Positions 26,122-35,339 of a stretch of 39,858 bases of DNA are shown here, one piece after another. Origin of the DNA: Rhodohalobacter halophilus (GTDB taxonomy: Bacteria; Bacteroidota; Rhodothermia; Balneolales; Balneolaceae). Both the position numbers and the translations under genes were made by a program. The notes under the pieces were generated by a model. That model saw only the letters and a program-made list of their open reading frames with translations, had not been told where the DNA came from and searched no databases. How positions within the stretch are numbered: the stretch's first letter is position 1; each line of letters begins with the position of its first letter. The stretch spans positions 1 to 39,858 of the forward strand of contig NZ_MDWE01000014.1 in NCBI RefSeq assembly GCF_001715195.1, written 5' to 3'.

Positions 26122-28116
26122 ATGGTAAATAAGATTAAACGCCGTATCGTTGAAAGGTTTAATTTTTTCCTGGAACGACAGTTCATTAAGGGAACACATG
26201 TTCAGTTACTGTTTGTCATAGCATTGATTGGGGTTCTTTCTATTGTCGGCGGGTTGATGGTAATGCCGGTTGATGAACCTTCAAACTCTCCCGGCGACAC
26301 ACTTTGGTGGGCCTTTCTAAGACTAACGGATCCCGGCTATCTCGGTGATGACGAGGGAACCTGGATGCGAATTGTTTCTACATTTTTAACGATTGCGGGA
26401 AACGTTGTGTTTATCGGTTCACTGGTGGCCATTATTACAACCTGGCTGAACCGAAAAATTCGAAGTCTGGAACAGGGTCTCACAAAAGTATCCGCACGGA
26501 ATCACATTATTATACTGGGCTGGACGAATCGTACTGTTCACATTGCAGCTGAACTGTTCCAATCGAGCAAAAGAGTTAAAAAATTTCTCAAGAGGCACGG
26601 TGCAAGAGCGTTGAAACTCATTGTTCTGTCTGATGATGTGAGCCCCGCGAGACTTCAGGAACTAAAAGATCATCCACGGTTAGGAAAGCGTGCAGGAGAG
26701 ATTATTTTACGATCCGGTGAGTCGATAGATCGCGAGCATTTACAGCGAGTAGACAGCCGTCACGCTTCTGCGATTATTATACCGAGTCCGTCTATAGCCG
26801 GCAAGGAGTTAATTACTCCCGATGTAGAGACCATTAAAACACTTCTTTCATTGAATGCAGAAATGGATTCCCAAAATGGGATTGATACTAAGCCATACGT
26901 GGTCGCAGAAATTCTGGATCAAAATAAAGTGAAAGCTGCTCAGCGAGCCTATTCGGGTCCGTTGGAAGTGATTCCAAGTGATGCGATTTTGAGCCGCCTG
27001 ATCGCGCAAAACATTCACCATAATGGTTTATCGGCAGTTTTTAATGAGATGTTGTCACATAGCCAGAATAACAATTTATATATCCTTGATCTTCCGGATG
27101 CAGATGGGAATACGTTGATTCAGCTTAAACAGGCCTTTTCCAAGGCTATAATATTGGGAATACTTCGGGAAGAAAATGGGGAGTTGATACCATTTCTCAA
27201 TCCGGATTTCAATATGGTTTTTAGGAAAAGTGATAAGTTGGTTGTGCTGGCACGGAAACTTAAAGATGTAGATATTACAGCTGGATCGATCTCAAAAAAG
27301 TCAGTAGCCGGCATTCCTGAAAACAAGAAAAAACGGCCGAGAACTGGAAAATATAACGGTTTATCGAATATTCTTGTGTTGGGCTGGAATCATCACATAC
27401 CAGCACTTATAAAAGAACTTGGAACCTATACAAGAGAGACATTTCAACTTACCTTAGCTTCTGTTCGGCCTTTAGAAAGTCGTAAAAAAGAGATTGATTA
27501 TATTCTGAAAGAAACCAAAAATGTAGAGTGCCGGCACGAGTTCCTCGACTACATTCGCGAGTCTGAAATGCGTTCACTGAATCCCCATAAGTATGATCAC
27601 ATTCTGATGGTGAGCAGTGACAGACTTCTGGCAGGTGAGGAAGCTGATGCGCGGACGATTGTTGGATATACACTACTTGAAGAGATACTGAAATCGGCGG
27701 AGAAACGTCCGCAAATTGTAATGGAGCTGGTAGATCCGGGGAATGAGTTATTAATCAGAAACTTTAGAAGTGAATCGATTATTAGTCCGCTTATACTAAG
27801 TAACCTTCTGGCTACCATTGCCATGAGGCGGGAACTGCATGTGGTTTATAATGAGCTTTTTACAGTAAATGGAGCTGAAATAATACTCAGAAATCTGGAT
27901 GATTACGAGCTTAACCCCGGCCTGATGACTTTTGAAGATCTTGAAAATCATATTGCTGAATACCAGGATACGGCACTCGGCCTGTATTGTAATACGGGAG
28001 ATGGGAAGATCGATTTGCAGTTAAATCCATCCAGGACGGAAAAATTGAATCTTCAGAATCAGGATCGACTTGTGGTTTTAAGCACCATTGATTCTGATGA
28101 AGGAGATGGGAATTAA
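26122..28116 (+). CDS. CASTOR/POLLUX-like ion channel with RCK domains
   Basis: This 664-residue protein has one membrane helix at about 27-48, a pore region DTLWWAFLRLTDPGYLGDDEG (about 59-79), a second helix at about 82-108, and then two cytoplasmic Rossmann RCK/TrkA-N-like units starting near HIIILGWTNRT (128) and NILVLGWNHHIP (416). This layout matches the bacterial relatives of plant CASTOR/POLLUX nuclear ion channels (DUF1012 family). The filter region reads TDPGYLG (69-75), not the TVGYG of potassium channels; plant members have ADSGNHA there. Ion choice is therefore uncertain. It directly precedes an MscS-type gene, suggesting a common role in ion or osmotic control. Confidence 0.83.
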   Translation: MVNKIKRRIVERFNFFLERQFIKGTHVQLLFVIALIGVLSIVGGLMVMPVDEPSNSPGDTLWWAFLRLTDPGYLGDDEGTWMRIVSTFLTIAGNVVFIGSLVAIITTWLNRKIRSLEQGLTKVSARNHIIILGWTNRTVHIAAELFQSSKRVKKFLKRHGARALKLIVLSDDVSPARLQELKDHPRLGKRAGEIILRSGESIDREHLQRVDSRHASAIIIPSPSIAGKELITPDVETIKTLLSLNAEMDSQNGIDTKPYVVAEILDQNKVKAAQRAYSGPLEVIPSDAILSRLIAQNIHHNGLSAVFNEMLSHSQNNNLYILDLPDADGNTLIQLKQAFSKAIILGILREENGELIPFLNPDFNMVFRKSDKLVVLARKLKDVDITAGSISKKSVAGIPENKKKRPRTGKYNGLSNILVLGWNHHIPALIKELGTYTRETFQLTLASVRPLESRKKEIDYILKETKNVECRHEFLDYIRESEMRSLNPHKYDHILMVSSDRLLAGEEADARTIVGYTLLEEILKSAEKRPQIVMELVDPGNELLIRNFRSESIISPLILSNLLATIAMRRELHVVYNELFTVNGAEIILRNLDDYELNPGLMTFEDLENHIAEYQDTALGLYCNTGDGKIDLQLNPSRTEKLNLQNQDRLVVLSTIDSDEGDGN

Positions 28117-28134
28117 TTGTATAAGAAGGAATAT

Positions 28135-28998
28135 ATGTTTGAAGGTCTATCTAATCTGCAAGATCAAATGGCTATCTCTGAGGAGTTACTGACGCTGCTG
28201 ATTGAGACAGGATTCTTAATTGTAGCTGTAGGCTTAATCCGCGCCATCATTTCGCGTTTCATTAAAAAAAGAGTTCAATCAAAAGAGCTGCAGAGACGCT
28301 GGTTGGTACAAACCCGGAATGCATTTATTTTACTGCTTATTCTCGGATTGATTTTTATCTGGGGAGAAGCGCTGAGAACGTTTGCACTATCGATTGTTGC
28401 TATTGCGGTAGCATTTGTTGTGGCCACAAAAGAGCTGATCCTCTGTATAACCGGATCGATTTTGAAAACCGGTGCCGGTTCGTTTAATATAGGCGATCGT
28501 ATTCAGGTAAAAGATTTTCGAGGGGATGTGATTGATCAGAACATTTTGGCAACAACAATACTCGAAGTAGGCCCCGGAAAACTAACTCATCAGCGTACAG
28601 GCCGTATGACGGTTATTCCGAATGCCCTTTTTGTATCCGAACCGGTGATCAACGAAAGCTATACGCACGATTATGTACTCCATGTTTTTACGGTTCCGTT
28701 TAAACGGGAGGAGAACTGGCGGGCGGCACAGAAGGAGTTTCTGAAAGCGGCAAACAAGTTTTGTAAACCATATCTGAATGAAGCGCGATCTCATATGGAA
28801 CAGCTTAGCAAGGAGAAGGGGCTGGATGTACCAACCACGGATCCGCGGGTTTCCATTCAGGTACCTGCAGCCGGTGAAATTCATCTGATAGTTCGGGTTC
28901 CCGTAAAATCGACTCAACGAAGCTACATAGAACAGTCCATTCTGGCTGAAGTATTTAGTAACAGTGATTTTGTAATGAAGAAAGAAGAACCCAAATAG
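28135..28998 (+). CDS. MscS family mechanosensitive channel
   Basis: This 287-residue protein has three predicted membrane helices (about 15-35, 55-75 and 79-99) and then the MscS beta domain, with NIGDRIQVKDFRGDVIDQNI and TGRMTVIPNALFVSEPVINES. The pore helix is FALSIVAIAVAFVVATKELI. The C-terminal alpha-beta domain follows. MscS channels open under membrane tension to release solutes. The ATG at 28135 has AAGGA four bases upstream; a TTG at 28117, directly after the stop of the upstream channel gene and behind AGGAGATGGG, would add six residues and is also possible. The near-zero gap indicates co-transcription with the RCK channel. Confidence 0.88.
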   Translation: MFEGLSNLQDQMAISEELLTLLIETGFLIVAVGLIRAIISRFIKKRVQSKELQRRWLVQTRNAFILLLILGLIFIWGEALRTFALSIVAIAVAFVVATKELILCITGSILKTGAGSFNIGDRIQVKDFRGDVIDQNILATTILEVGPGKLTHQRTGRMTVIPNALFVSEPVINESYTHDYVLHVFTVPFKREENWRAAQKEFLKAANKFCKPYLNEARSHMEQLSKEKGLDVPTTDPRVSIQVPAAGEIHLIVRVPVKSTQRSYIEQSILAEVFSNSDFVMKKEEPK

Positions 28999-29111
28999 TG
29001 CTTACCGGTTCTTGCCAGAGTACTATTTTATTGCTACTCTTTACGATACATACAGTTGTGGATTTTCAAAATTGTATGGAGTAAAAGTAACAATGAAAGG
29101 GATTAAATGGT

Positions 29112-29477
29112 ATGCAACCAACACCGGAGCATAACGAGAGAATGGCAATTCTGACGTTTGCATCTGTTTATCCGCACTATGTCACAAAAGTGGAGAAGAA
29201 GGGCAGAACAAAAGAGGAACTGCATCAGGTTATTGAGTGGTTGACCGGTTTTGATGATAACAAGATTCAAGAGCTCATTCATCGTGAGGTTACGTTTAAA
29301 GATTTCTTTAACGAGGCTATATTGAATCCGAATGCTCACCTCATCACCGGAGTCATTTGCGGTTACCGGATCGAGGAGATTGAAAATACACTCACAAAAC
29401 AGGTCAGATACCTGGACAAACTGGTGGATGAGCTGGCAAGGGGTAAAAAGATGGAGAAGATATTGAGGAGCGAGTAA
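29112..29477 (+). CDS. DUF2200 family protein
   Basis: This 121-residue soluble protein matches the DUF2200 family across its length: MAILTFASVYPHYVTKVEKK (about residues 11-30), a TKEELHQVIEWLTGFD segment, ITGVICGYRIEEIE, and the ending RYLDKLVDELARGKKMEKIL. The function of this family is not known. There is no signal peptide, membrane segment or known catalytic motif. It sits 113 bases after the MscS gene and 69 bases before the BtaA-like gene; it may be transcribed alone. Confident in the family, silent on role. Confidence 0.88.
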   Translation: MQPTPEHNERMAILTFASVYPHYVTKVEKKGRTKEELHQVIEWLTGFDDNKIQELIHREVTFKDFFNEAILNPNAHLITGVICGYRIEEIENTLTKQVRYLDKLVDELARGKKMEKILRSE

Positions 29478-29546
29478 ACGCTTCAGGCCTGTTTTCTTTT
29501 TATCTTGATTTAAGAGAGCCACTATCAAATCAATTGGAGAGGTTCT

Positions 29547-30659
29547 ATGTTTAAGAGAGAATTTATATACGATTTCGGGTTGGCACAGGATGACGCTAAA
29601 AGTGAATTATCAGCCCTCAGTCTGAAAGAGAATGACCGCGTTCTCTGTATTGCCAGTGCCGGGGAAATTCCGTTAGAGCTATTGGTAAACAGCCACGAAT
29701 CGGTCATGATTGATGCCGTTGACATTGCCGCATCCCAGATTTATCTCTCCCGTCTTAAGTTAAAGGTAGCTCTTCATTTTGAGAGGATTCAGGCGGCTCA
29801 ATTCCTGGGGTATATGCCTGCTAAAGAAACAGACCGGGCTTTATGGTTTCATCAGATTGCACCTGAACTCACTGAAACGGAACTGAAATTCTGGATGAAT
29901 CACCTCTCCATTTTGAAATACGGCCCGGTCAATCTGGGGAAATATGAGACCTATATTCGTAGATTTTCTCCTCTGGGCCGCCTGCTGCTGGGTGGAAGAA
30001 AAAAACTGAACGGGCTGTTTGAGGCCAGGAGTATAGAGGAACAGAAATCGTACTTTGATGAGATCTTACGAGCGGGATTACTGAAGAACCTGTTCAATGT
30101 CATGTTTCACCCGAAGTTGTATAAGCAGCGGGGAATCTCTGAACAAGGATTGATACACTGGAAGGATCAGCATCTGGGGCACAAATTATATAATCAGTTC
30201 AGAGATTTCTGTACCAACACCCCGGTGAGGGAAAACTGGATGCTTCAGTTTGTGCTGTTTAACCGGGTGCTCTTTGAAGAGTCCCTGCCCGATTACTTAC
30301 AGCCTAAGGGAATATCTCGTCTACATGAGGAATCTGAACGGCTCCGTTTTCGTAAGGAGTCAGTAACTGAAAGTATGAACAGGAGGGATGCCGGCTATTA
30401 CAACAAGTTTGCCCTTTCTAATGTGAGCGACTGGCTGTCAGCAGAGGATTTCACAGAGCTTTTACAGATTATTGCTCAAAAGTCCGGCCCGGATGCGAAA
30501 GGATTAATCCGGTACATCCACTCGGCTCGTGTGACAGACCTCAAACTTCCTGAAATTTTAGGGTTTGACGAGAAAGGCGGAGAGAAACTTTTGGCGGAGG
30601 ATCGCTTCCCATTTTACAAGCTTATTCCGTTTAGCTTCAGGAATCATGACAAAATTTAA
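29547..30659 (+). CDS. BtaA-like DUF3419 aminocarboxypropyl transferase
   Basis: This 370-residue DUF3419 protein is related to BtaA, which moves the 3-amino-3-carboxypropyl group of S-adenosylmethionine onto diacylglycerol to form diacylglyceryl homoserine, the first step to betaine lipids. Visible motifs are the AdoMet loop VLCIASAGE (32-40), the second strand DAVDIAASQ (56-64), and a late FALSNVSDWL segment typical of the family. Ribosome site GGAGAGG lies 4 bases before the ATG. Its last 14 bases overlap the next gene. The usual second enzyme, the N-methyltransferase BtaB, is absent, so the final lipid or substrate may differ. The family call is good; the reaction is inferred. Confidence 0.8.
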   Translation: MFKREFIYDFGLAQDDAKSELSALSLKENDRVLCIASAGEIPLELLVNSHESVMIDAVDIAASQIYLSRLKLKVALHFERIQAAQFLGYMPAKETDRALWFHQIAPELTETELKFWMNHLSILKYGPVNLGKYETYIRRFSPLGRLLLGGRKKLNGLFEARSIEEQKSYFDEILRAGLLKNLFNVMFHPKLYKQRGISEQGLIHWKDQHLGHKLYNQFRDFCTNTPVRENWMLQFVLFNRVLFEESLPDYLQPKGISRLHEESERLRFRKESVTESMNRRDAGYYNKFALSNVSDWLSAEDFTELLQIIAQKSGPDAKGLIRYIHSARVTDLKLPEILGFDEKGGEKLLAEDRFPFYKLIPFSFRNHDKI

Positions 30660-31770
30660 TAACATAGAGCTTGACCTGTCATGTTATGAGGTAAAAGGCT
30701 TACCCGAAAGCTGGAATGATAGATTTCTTGAGATTAGCCGACAATCGCCGGTGAAAACAGATAAGATCAGCATTCATTTCGACCGTTCTCCTGATATTTT
30801 TTCCATTCCTAACATGCTGTCGTATAAAGTAGTACCGCTTGGGCTTTTCTGTAGAAAAAAGCTCATTGGGATCGCGATTGCATCCTATCAGAAACGATTC
30901 ATCCGCGGAGTTATCACAGATGTGATCTACCTGGGGAATATGCATGTTATCCAAAAAGGAACGGGGCATATCTTTCTGAAGAAACTGGGAGAAAGAGTAG
31001 CCTACAAAGTTAAAAACCGGCCGGAAGTAAAATATCTGTATGGTTATGTAATGCAGGACAACCGGCCGGGAGAACGGATTGCCAAACTGGGAGAGCTTGA
31101 ATCAAAATTGTGCGGATCAATCTCTATGTTGACGCTACTAACCCTCAAGCCGATGGCACTGAGCAGTAAATACACAATTCGAAATGCTTCTTTGGCGGAT
31201 GTTGAACAGATTGTTTCACTGCTTGCCAATGAATTCATGAACCTGTTTCTGGCGCCGGTAATGAACCGGGAAATTTTTCTTAGCAATCTGCAAAACCGGC
31301 CGGGAGTTAAGATCGAAGATTATTACCTGGCATTGAAAAACGGAGAGATCGTGGGGGCTTGCCTCGCCTGGGATATGACCACGATCAAAAAGAACAGGAT
31401 CAAGTTTAGAGGATTTAAAATGAATTTTGTTCACAAAGCTTATAACCTGATAGCCCGGTTCAACGGCAGTGCTAAACTTCCGGAGCCGGGAGAACCGTTC
31501 AGAGATGTGACCATTGCTGAATATGCATTGGCTGACCGGGACCCTGAGATCATGGAGGCTCTCCTGAGATCTGTTTATATAGACTATCGGCAGAGGGGAT
31601 TCCATTCGATTATTTTCGGCTGCAGTTCCGAAAACCCGATCCGTCAGGCCACAAAGCCATTTCTCTCCAGGGAAGTTCGTTCCGGTGTTGTCATCGCACC
31701 GATGCAAGAAGATTCTGTTCGAAATTTCGGGAACGTGCCCGGGATCTATGCAGATGCGATTCAGATCTGA
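30646..31770 (+). CDS. Two-domain GNAT-like acyltransferase, unknown substrate
   Basis: The start at 30646 lies behind AGGAATC and overlaps the BtaA-like gene by 14 bases. The 374-residue product has two GNAT-like halves. The first (about 45-170) contains LGLFCRKKLIGIAIASY and GNMHVIQKGTGHIFLKKL. The second (about 180-374) starts YTIRNASLADVEQIVSLLANEF and includes YYLALKNGEIVGACLAWD. The second half has the clearer GNAT core; the acetyl-CoA loop (R/QxxGxG/A) is not obvious in either half. Tight coupling to the BtaA-like gene suggests a product in the same lipid or amino-acid head-group pathway, possibly N-acylation. That is an inference. Confidence 0.68.
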   Translation: MTKFNNIELDLSCYEVKGLPESWNDRFLEISRQSPVKTDKISIHFDRSPDIFSIPNMLSYKVVPLGLFCRKKLIGIAIASYQKRFIRGVITDVIYLGNMHVIQKGTGHIFLKKLGERVAYKVKNRPEVKYLYGYVMQDNRPGERIAKLGELESKLCGSISMLTLLTLKPMALSSKYTIRNASLADVEQIVSLLANEFMNLFLAPVMNREIFLSNLQNRPGVKIEDYYLALKNGEIVGACLAWDMTTIKKNRIKFRGFKMNFVHKAYNLIARFNGSAKLPEPGEPFRDVTIAEYALADRDPEIMEALLRSVYIDYRQRGFHSIIFGCSSENPIRQATKPFLSREVRSGVVIAPMQEDSVRNFGNVPGIYADAIQI

Positions 31771-31992
31771 CGATGAAAGTATAATGGCGAATGTAATGGT
31801 AGATCAAGATATTCAATACCTGTTTGATTTTCATTCAGACCGAACCTTGTAACAAAAGGGGATTCGCCTGAATTGATAAGATTGAACAGGGCTACTGTGC
31901 CGGCATCGAAGCATGAAACGTTTGCAGAAAATAGTCTGCAGGTAACATTTAAACGATTATATCAACATAGATAGGGTTAAAAATAATTGGCT

Positions 31993-32982
31993 ATGAAAAC
32001 CGTCAAATGGGGAATTTTAAGCACGGCGAAAATTGGTGTAAAGCATCTCATTCCCGCCATCAAGGAGAGTGAACGAGGGGTGGTTCAGGCGATCGCCTCC
32101 AGAAATGCTGAAAAGGCCGCATCTGTGGCCGGAGAATTGAATATTCCGGTCAGTTACGGAAGCTATGAAGAGTTGCTGGCTGATGAATCCGTTGACGTGA
32201 TTTACAACCCGCTTCCAAATCATCTGCACGTTCCCTGGACGATCCGTGCGATGAAGGCCGGAAAACATGTTTTGTGTGAGAAGCCGATTGCCATGGACAG
32301 TGAGGAAGCAGAATTGCTGATGAATAAAACCCGTGAATTTCCGGACCTAAAAGTGATGGAAGCGTTTATGTATCGCTTTCACCCACAGTGGGATGAGGTG
32401 AAAACATTGATCAACAAAGGAGAGATCGGCAAACCGGAGACCATACACTCGGTGTTTACCTATTTCAATGATGACCCGAATAACATCCGAAATCAACCCG
32501 GCATGGGTGGGGGCGGTTTGATGGATATCGGCTGCTACTGTATTTCCGCGGCACGGTTTCTATTTGAGGAGGAACCGGACACAGCTTTCTGTGATCTGGA
32601 GACTGACTCAAAATTTGGTGTTGACACCCGGGCATCCGGAATTCTACGATTCGGAAACAAAACAGCGACTTTTATATGTTCCACCAAAATTGAGAACAGC
32701 CAGAGAGTTACTGTTTATGGTTCAGACGGACTAATAGAGGTGGATACTCCTTTTAATCCATCCGGTCATGAGGGCGCCCGTGTACACCTAATCAAAAACG
32801 GTGAGCGTAAAACCATTGAAACGGATGCCGTGGATCAGTATCGGCTGCAGGTGGACGCTTTTTGCAACTCCATACGTTACGAAAAACCGGTTCCCACATC
32901 GCTTGAGGATGCGGTTGCCAATATGAGAGTGATCGATGCGGTTTTTCGAAGCGCGGATTCCGGAGCAGTGATTGAACTGTGA
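31993..32982 (+). CDS. Gfo/Idh/MocA family oxidoreductase
   Basis: This 329-residue NAD(P)-dependent oxidoreductase has the N-terminal Rossmann motif GILSTAKIGVKHLIP, the family EKP motif at residues 96-98 (CEKPIAM) with the catalytic Lys97, and YRFHPQW and a DIGCYCIS block with the conserved His/Cys region of the substrate domain. Members act on sugars, inositols or related compounds; the substrate cannot be told from the sequence. The ATG at 31993 was preferred to a TTG two codons earlier, because the core starts MKTVKWGILS. It stands alone: 222 bases of gene-free sequence separate it from the GNAT-like gene, and recQ begins 110 bases later. Confidence 0.93.
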   Translation: MKTVKWGILSTAKIGVKHLIPAIKESERGVVQAIASRNAEKAASVAGELNIPVSYGSYEELLADESVDVIYNPLPNHLHVPWTIRAMKAGKHVLCEKPIAMDSEEAELLMNKTREFPDLKVMEAFMYRFHPQWDEVKTLINKGEIGKPETIHSVFTYFNDDPNNIRNQPGMGGGGLMDIGCYCISAARFLFEEEPDTAFCDLETDSKFGVDTRASGILRFGNKTATFICSTKIENSQRVTVYGSDGLIEVDTPFNPSGHEGARVHLIKNGERKTIETDAVDQYRLQVDAFCNSIRYEKPVPTSLEDAVANMRVIDAVFRSADSGAVIEL

Positions 32983-33092
32983 TGTAATTCAGAATGTAGG
33001 TCAGACGGTGTCACAAAAAGGCTTCATTTTCCTTTCCAATTCGTTAGCTTTGACATAACCAACAAGCAGTGACAACCACATCAGGTGAAGCA

Positions 33093-35021
33093 ATGAGCCG
33101 GCCAACTATCGACGACGCCAAGGGGGCGCTAAAAAAATATTGGGGTTTCGACTCTTTCCGGACCGGGCAGGAGATGGCGATTCAGTCTGTTTTGGATGGT
33201 AACGAGACGCTGGTTCTGTTTCCCACGGGCGGCGGGAAGTCTCTCTGTTACCAGGTGCCTGCCATGGTTCTGGATGGGCTTACCATTGTCATCTCCCCGC
33301 TCATCGCTTTAATGCAGGATCAGGTAGAACAGCTCCAAAAAGCCGGAATCCGCGCAACATTGATCAACAGCACACTGCCGGGACATGAGGTGGAGCAGCG
33401 GCTGGTTAACGCCCGAAATGGAATGTATAAACTACTCTACATCGCCCCGGAACGGCTGGCGTCGGAGAGGTGGCAAATTGAGATTCAAAATCTGAACATT
33501 TCTCTTGTGGCGGTGGACGAAGCGCACTGTATTTCGGAATGGGGGCACGATTTTCGGCCAAGCTACAGACACATCCGGGATGAACTCTCACTGTTAGGTG
33601 ATGAAGTCCGATGGATTGCCCTGACGGCAACGGCCACGCCCGAGGTAAAAAAGGATTTACTTGAAGCGCTGAAATTCAAAGATCCAAAGGTGATAACCGG
33701 CGGATTCCAGCGTCCGAATTTGCACTGGTGGGTTAATGAGACCGACCAGAAAAAAGAACTGCTGATGAAGGCGGTCAGGCGTGGAGTGAAAATGGGCAGC
33801 GGTATTGTGTATGCCAACACGCGCCGCGATTGTGAGTATTGGTCTAAAGTTTTTAGTCAAAAAGGAATTGAGGCCAAAGCGTACCATGCCGGTTTAAATA
33901 ACAAGGTGAGGGAGCAGGTTCAAAATGAGTGGATTAACGGTGAATTCCCTTTGGTAGTGGCAACCAACGCATTTGGGATGGGAATCGACAAACCCGACTG
34001 CCGGTTTGTGATACACTACTCGATGCCGTTTACACTGGAATCGTACTACCAGGAGGCCGGGCGTGCCGGCCGGGACGGTGAGACAAGCTATCCGCTGCTG
34101 ATCTACAAGGGCAGTGATACCGATTTGCTGAAGTCCAGGATTTTGCGCTCCTATCCGGAATATGAGGAGTTGAATAAGGTGTATATGGCACTTTGTGATG
34201 AAATGAACCTGGCCGTAGGTAGCGAACAGGAGAACTCAGAGGCTGTGGACTATGCAAACGTTGCTAAACGAGCCGGTATATCGGCAAAACAGATCCGGAT
34301 TGGAATCGAGGTTCTGCACAGGTTAGAAATTCTGGAACTAACGGAGCTGCACAAGCCAAAAACCGGAATTCACTTTCTGGTAAGCCGCGCATACATCCGG
34401 GAAAAAGTGGAAGAGCTGGATTCAAAAAAAGGGGAGTTTCTGGATCAGCTGTTCAGAATCTACGGTCCGCCGTCGTTTTCTGATTTCCATTTTATCGATC
34501 AAAATTATCTTCTTGAAAAGCTTCAGGTGACTGAAAATCAGCTGCAAAAAGCGCTTAATGTGTTTTCAGAGCACGATCAGATCCTGCGTGTGAAGCAGAT
34601 CGGGGAGACACCGCTCATTCGGTTAATCAACCCAAGGATGCCGAAGCTGCATATCGATCAGAAGAAAGCGTATCACTACCGGGATGTTTTGCTGAAAAAA
34701 CTCGAGTATATGGAAGGTTATGCTACAACAAAAGGATGCCGTGAAGTGTACCTGAGAACCTATTTTGGGGAAACCGAAGCGAAGCCGTGCGGTAATTGTG
34801 ATAACTGCCGTTCAGCGGAATCAGTCGATCATCACCCGGTAACCGATGCAGAGATCAACAAGGTCCGTGAGTTGCTGATGTCCGGTGAAAAGGATATCGA
34901 TACGATTCAAAGAAGAACCCGGTGGAGACGTGAGAAACTAAAGCAGGTGATTGAATTCATGGAGAGGGAAGAGGTAATCACAAAGGCAGAAGAGGGCAAT
35001 GAGACCTATCGGTTAACATAA
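33093..35021 (+). CDS. recQ: ATP-dependent DNA helicase RecQ
   Basis: This 642-residue superfamily 2 helicase unwinds DNA with 3'-5' polarity in recombination and repair. Motifs are in order: FRTGQ (22-26), FPTGGGKS (43-50), [28 protein letters not shown] (from 142), [20 protein letters not shown], and [10 protein letters not shown]. The RecQ zinc site uses Cys549, 566, 569 and 572, followed by a winged-helix-like RQC domain. A typical HRDC domain at the end was not seen; the tail is short and helical. The ATG at 33093 was chosen because AGGTGAAG precedes it; a GTG at 33069 would add eight residues. Confidence 0.95.
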   Translation: MSRPTIDDAKGALKKYWGFDSFRTGQEMAIQSVLDGNETLVLFPTGGGKSLCYQVPAMVLDGLTIVISPLIALMQDQVEQLQKAGIRATLINSTLPGHEVEQRLVNARNGMYKLLYIAPERLASERWQIEIQNLNISLVAVDEAHCISEWGHDFRPSYRHIRDELSLLGDEVRWIALTATATPEVKKDLLEALKFKDPKVITGGFQRPNLHWWVNETDQKKELLMKAVRRGVKMGSGIVYANTRRDCEYWSKVFSQKGIEAKAYHAGLNNKVREQVQNEWINGEFPLVVATNAFGMGIDKPDCRFVIHYSMPFTLESYYQEAGRAGRDGETSYPLLIYKGSDTDLLKSRILRSYPEYEELNKVYMALCDEMNLAVGSEQENSEAVDYANVAKRAGISAKQIRIGIEVLHRLEILELTELHKPKTGIHFLVSRAYIREKVEELDSKKGEFLDQLFRIYGPPSFSDFHFIDQNYLLEKLQVTENQLQKALNVFSEHDQILRVKQIGETPLIRLINPRMPKLHIDQKKAYHYRDVLLKKLEYMEGYATTKGCREVYLRTYFGETEAKPCGNCDNCRSAESVDHHPVTDAEINKVRELLMSGEKDIDTIQRRTRWRREKLKQVIEFMEREEVITKAEEGNETYRLT

Positions 35022-35339
35022 ATTTAATAGATCGTGACTTGTCTGTAACTGTCTGAAATAAATTTAGATAAAAATATTATCGGCCAACTTTATCGAGGTG
35101 ATAGGAAGATTTAATCCTGATTTATTTTACTGTTTGGTCTCAAAATGCTTACATTTGGTCGGTTTTAAAAAGCAGTGCGAAATTCAATGTTTTTAGGGTA
35201 CATAGTTGTCAAGTATATGTATTGAATAATTTTAAGCTCAATTCCCACCATTACAAATTGGTATGCCTCTGTTTTGATTGACAGAGCTGCCGGTTTTTAA
35301 CCGACCTTAACATAAACAACTAAAAATTATATCATCTGT
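35022..35339. promoter_or_regulatory. Leader region of NRAMP-like gene with direct repeats
   Basis: These 318 bases lie between recQ and the NRAMP-like gene and contain no gene. TTTGGTC occurs at 35133-35139 and again at 35154-35160, exactly 21 bases apart, two helical turns, so a dimeric regulator could bind both. TACATTTG (35150-35157) matches the Bacteroidota -7 box TAnnTTTG, but no correctly spaced -33 box was found. A short hairpin, CGGTT (35291-35295) with AACCG (35299-35303), lies in the leader. Function is not established. Confidence 0.3.

Noticed and set aside
30565-30645. A longer N-terminus for the GNAT-like protein
   Set aside because: It would overlap the BtaA-like gene by 95 bases with a basic, unconserved leader. 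The ATG at 30646 has a ribosome site and the usual short overlap.
35022-35339. A metal-sensing riboswitch ahead of the NRAMP-like gene
   Set aside because: No conserved core of the known manganese, magnesium or nickel/cobalt riboswitches could be recognised; only a short hairpin was seen.
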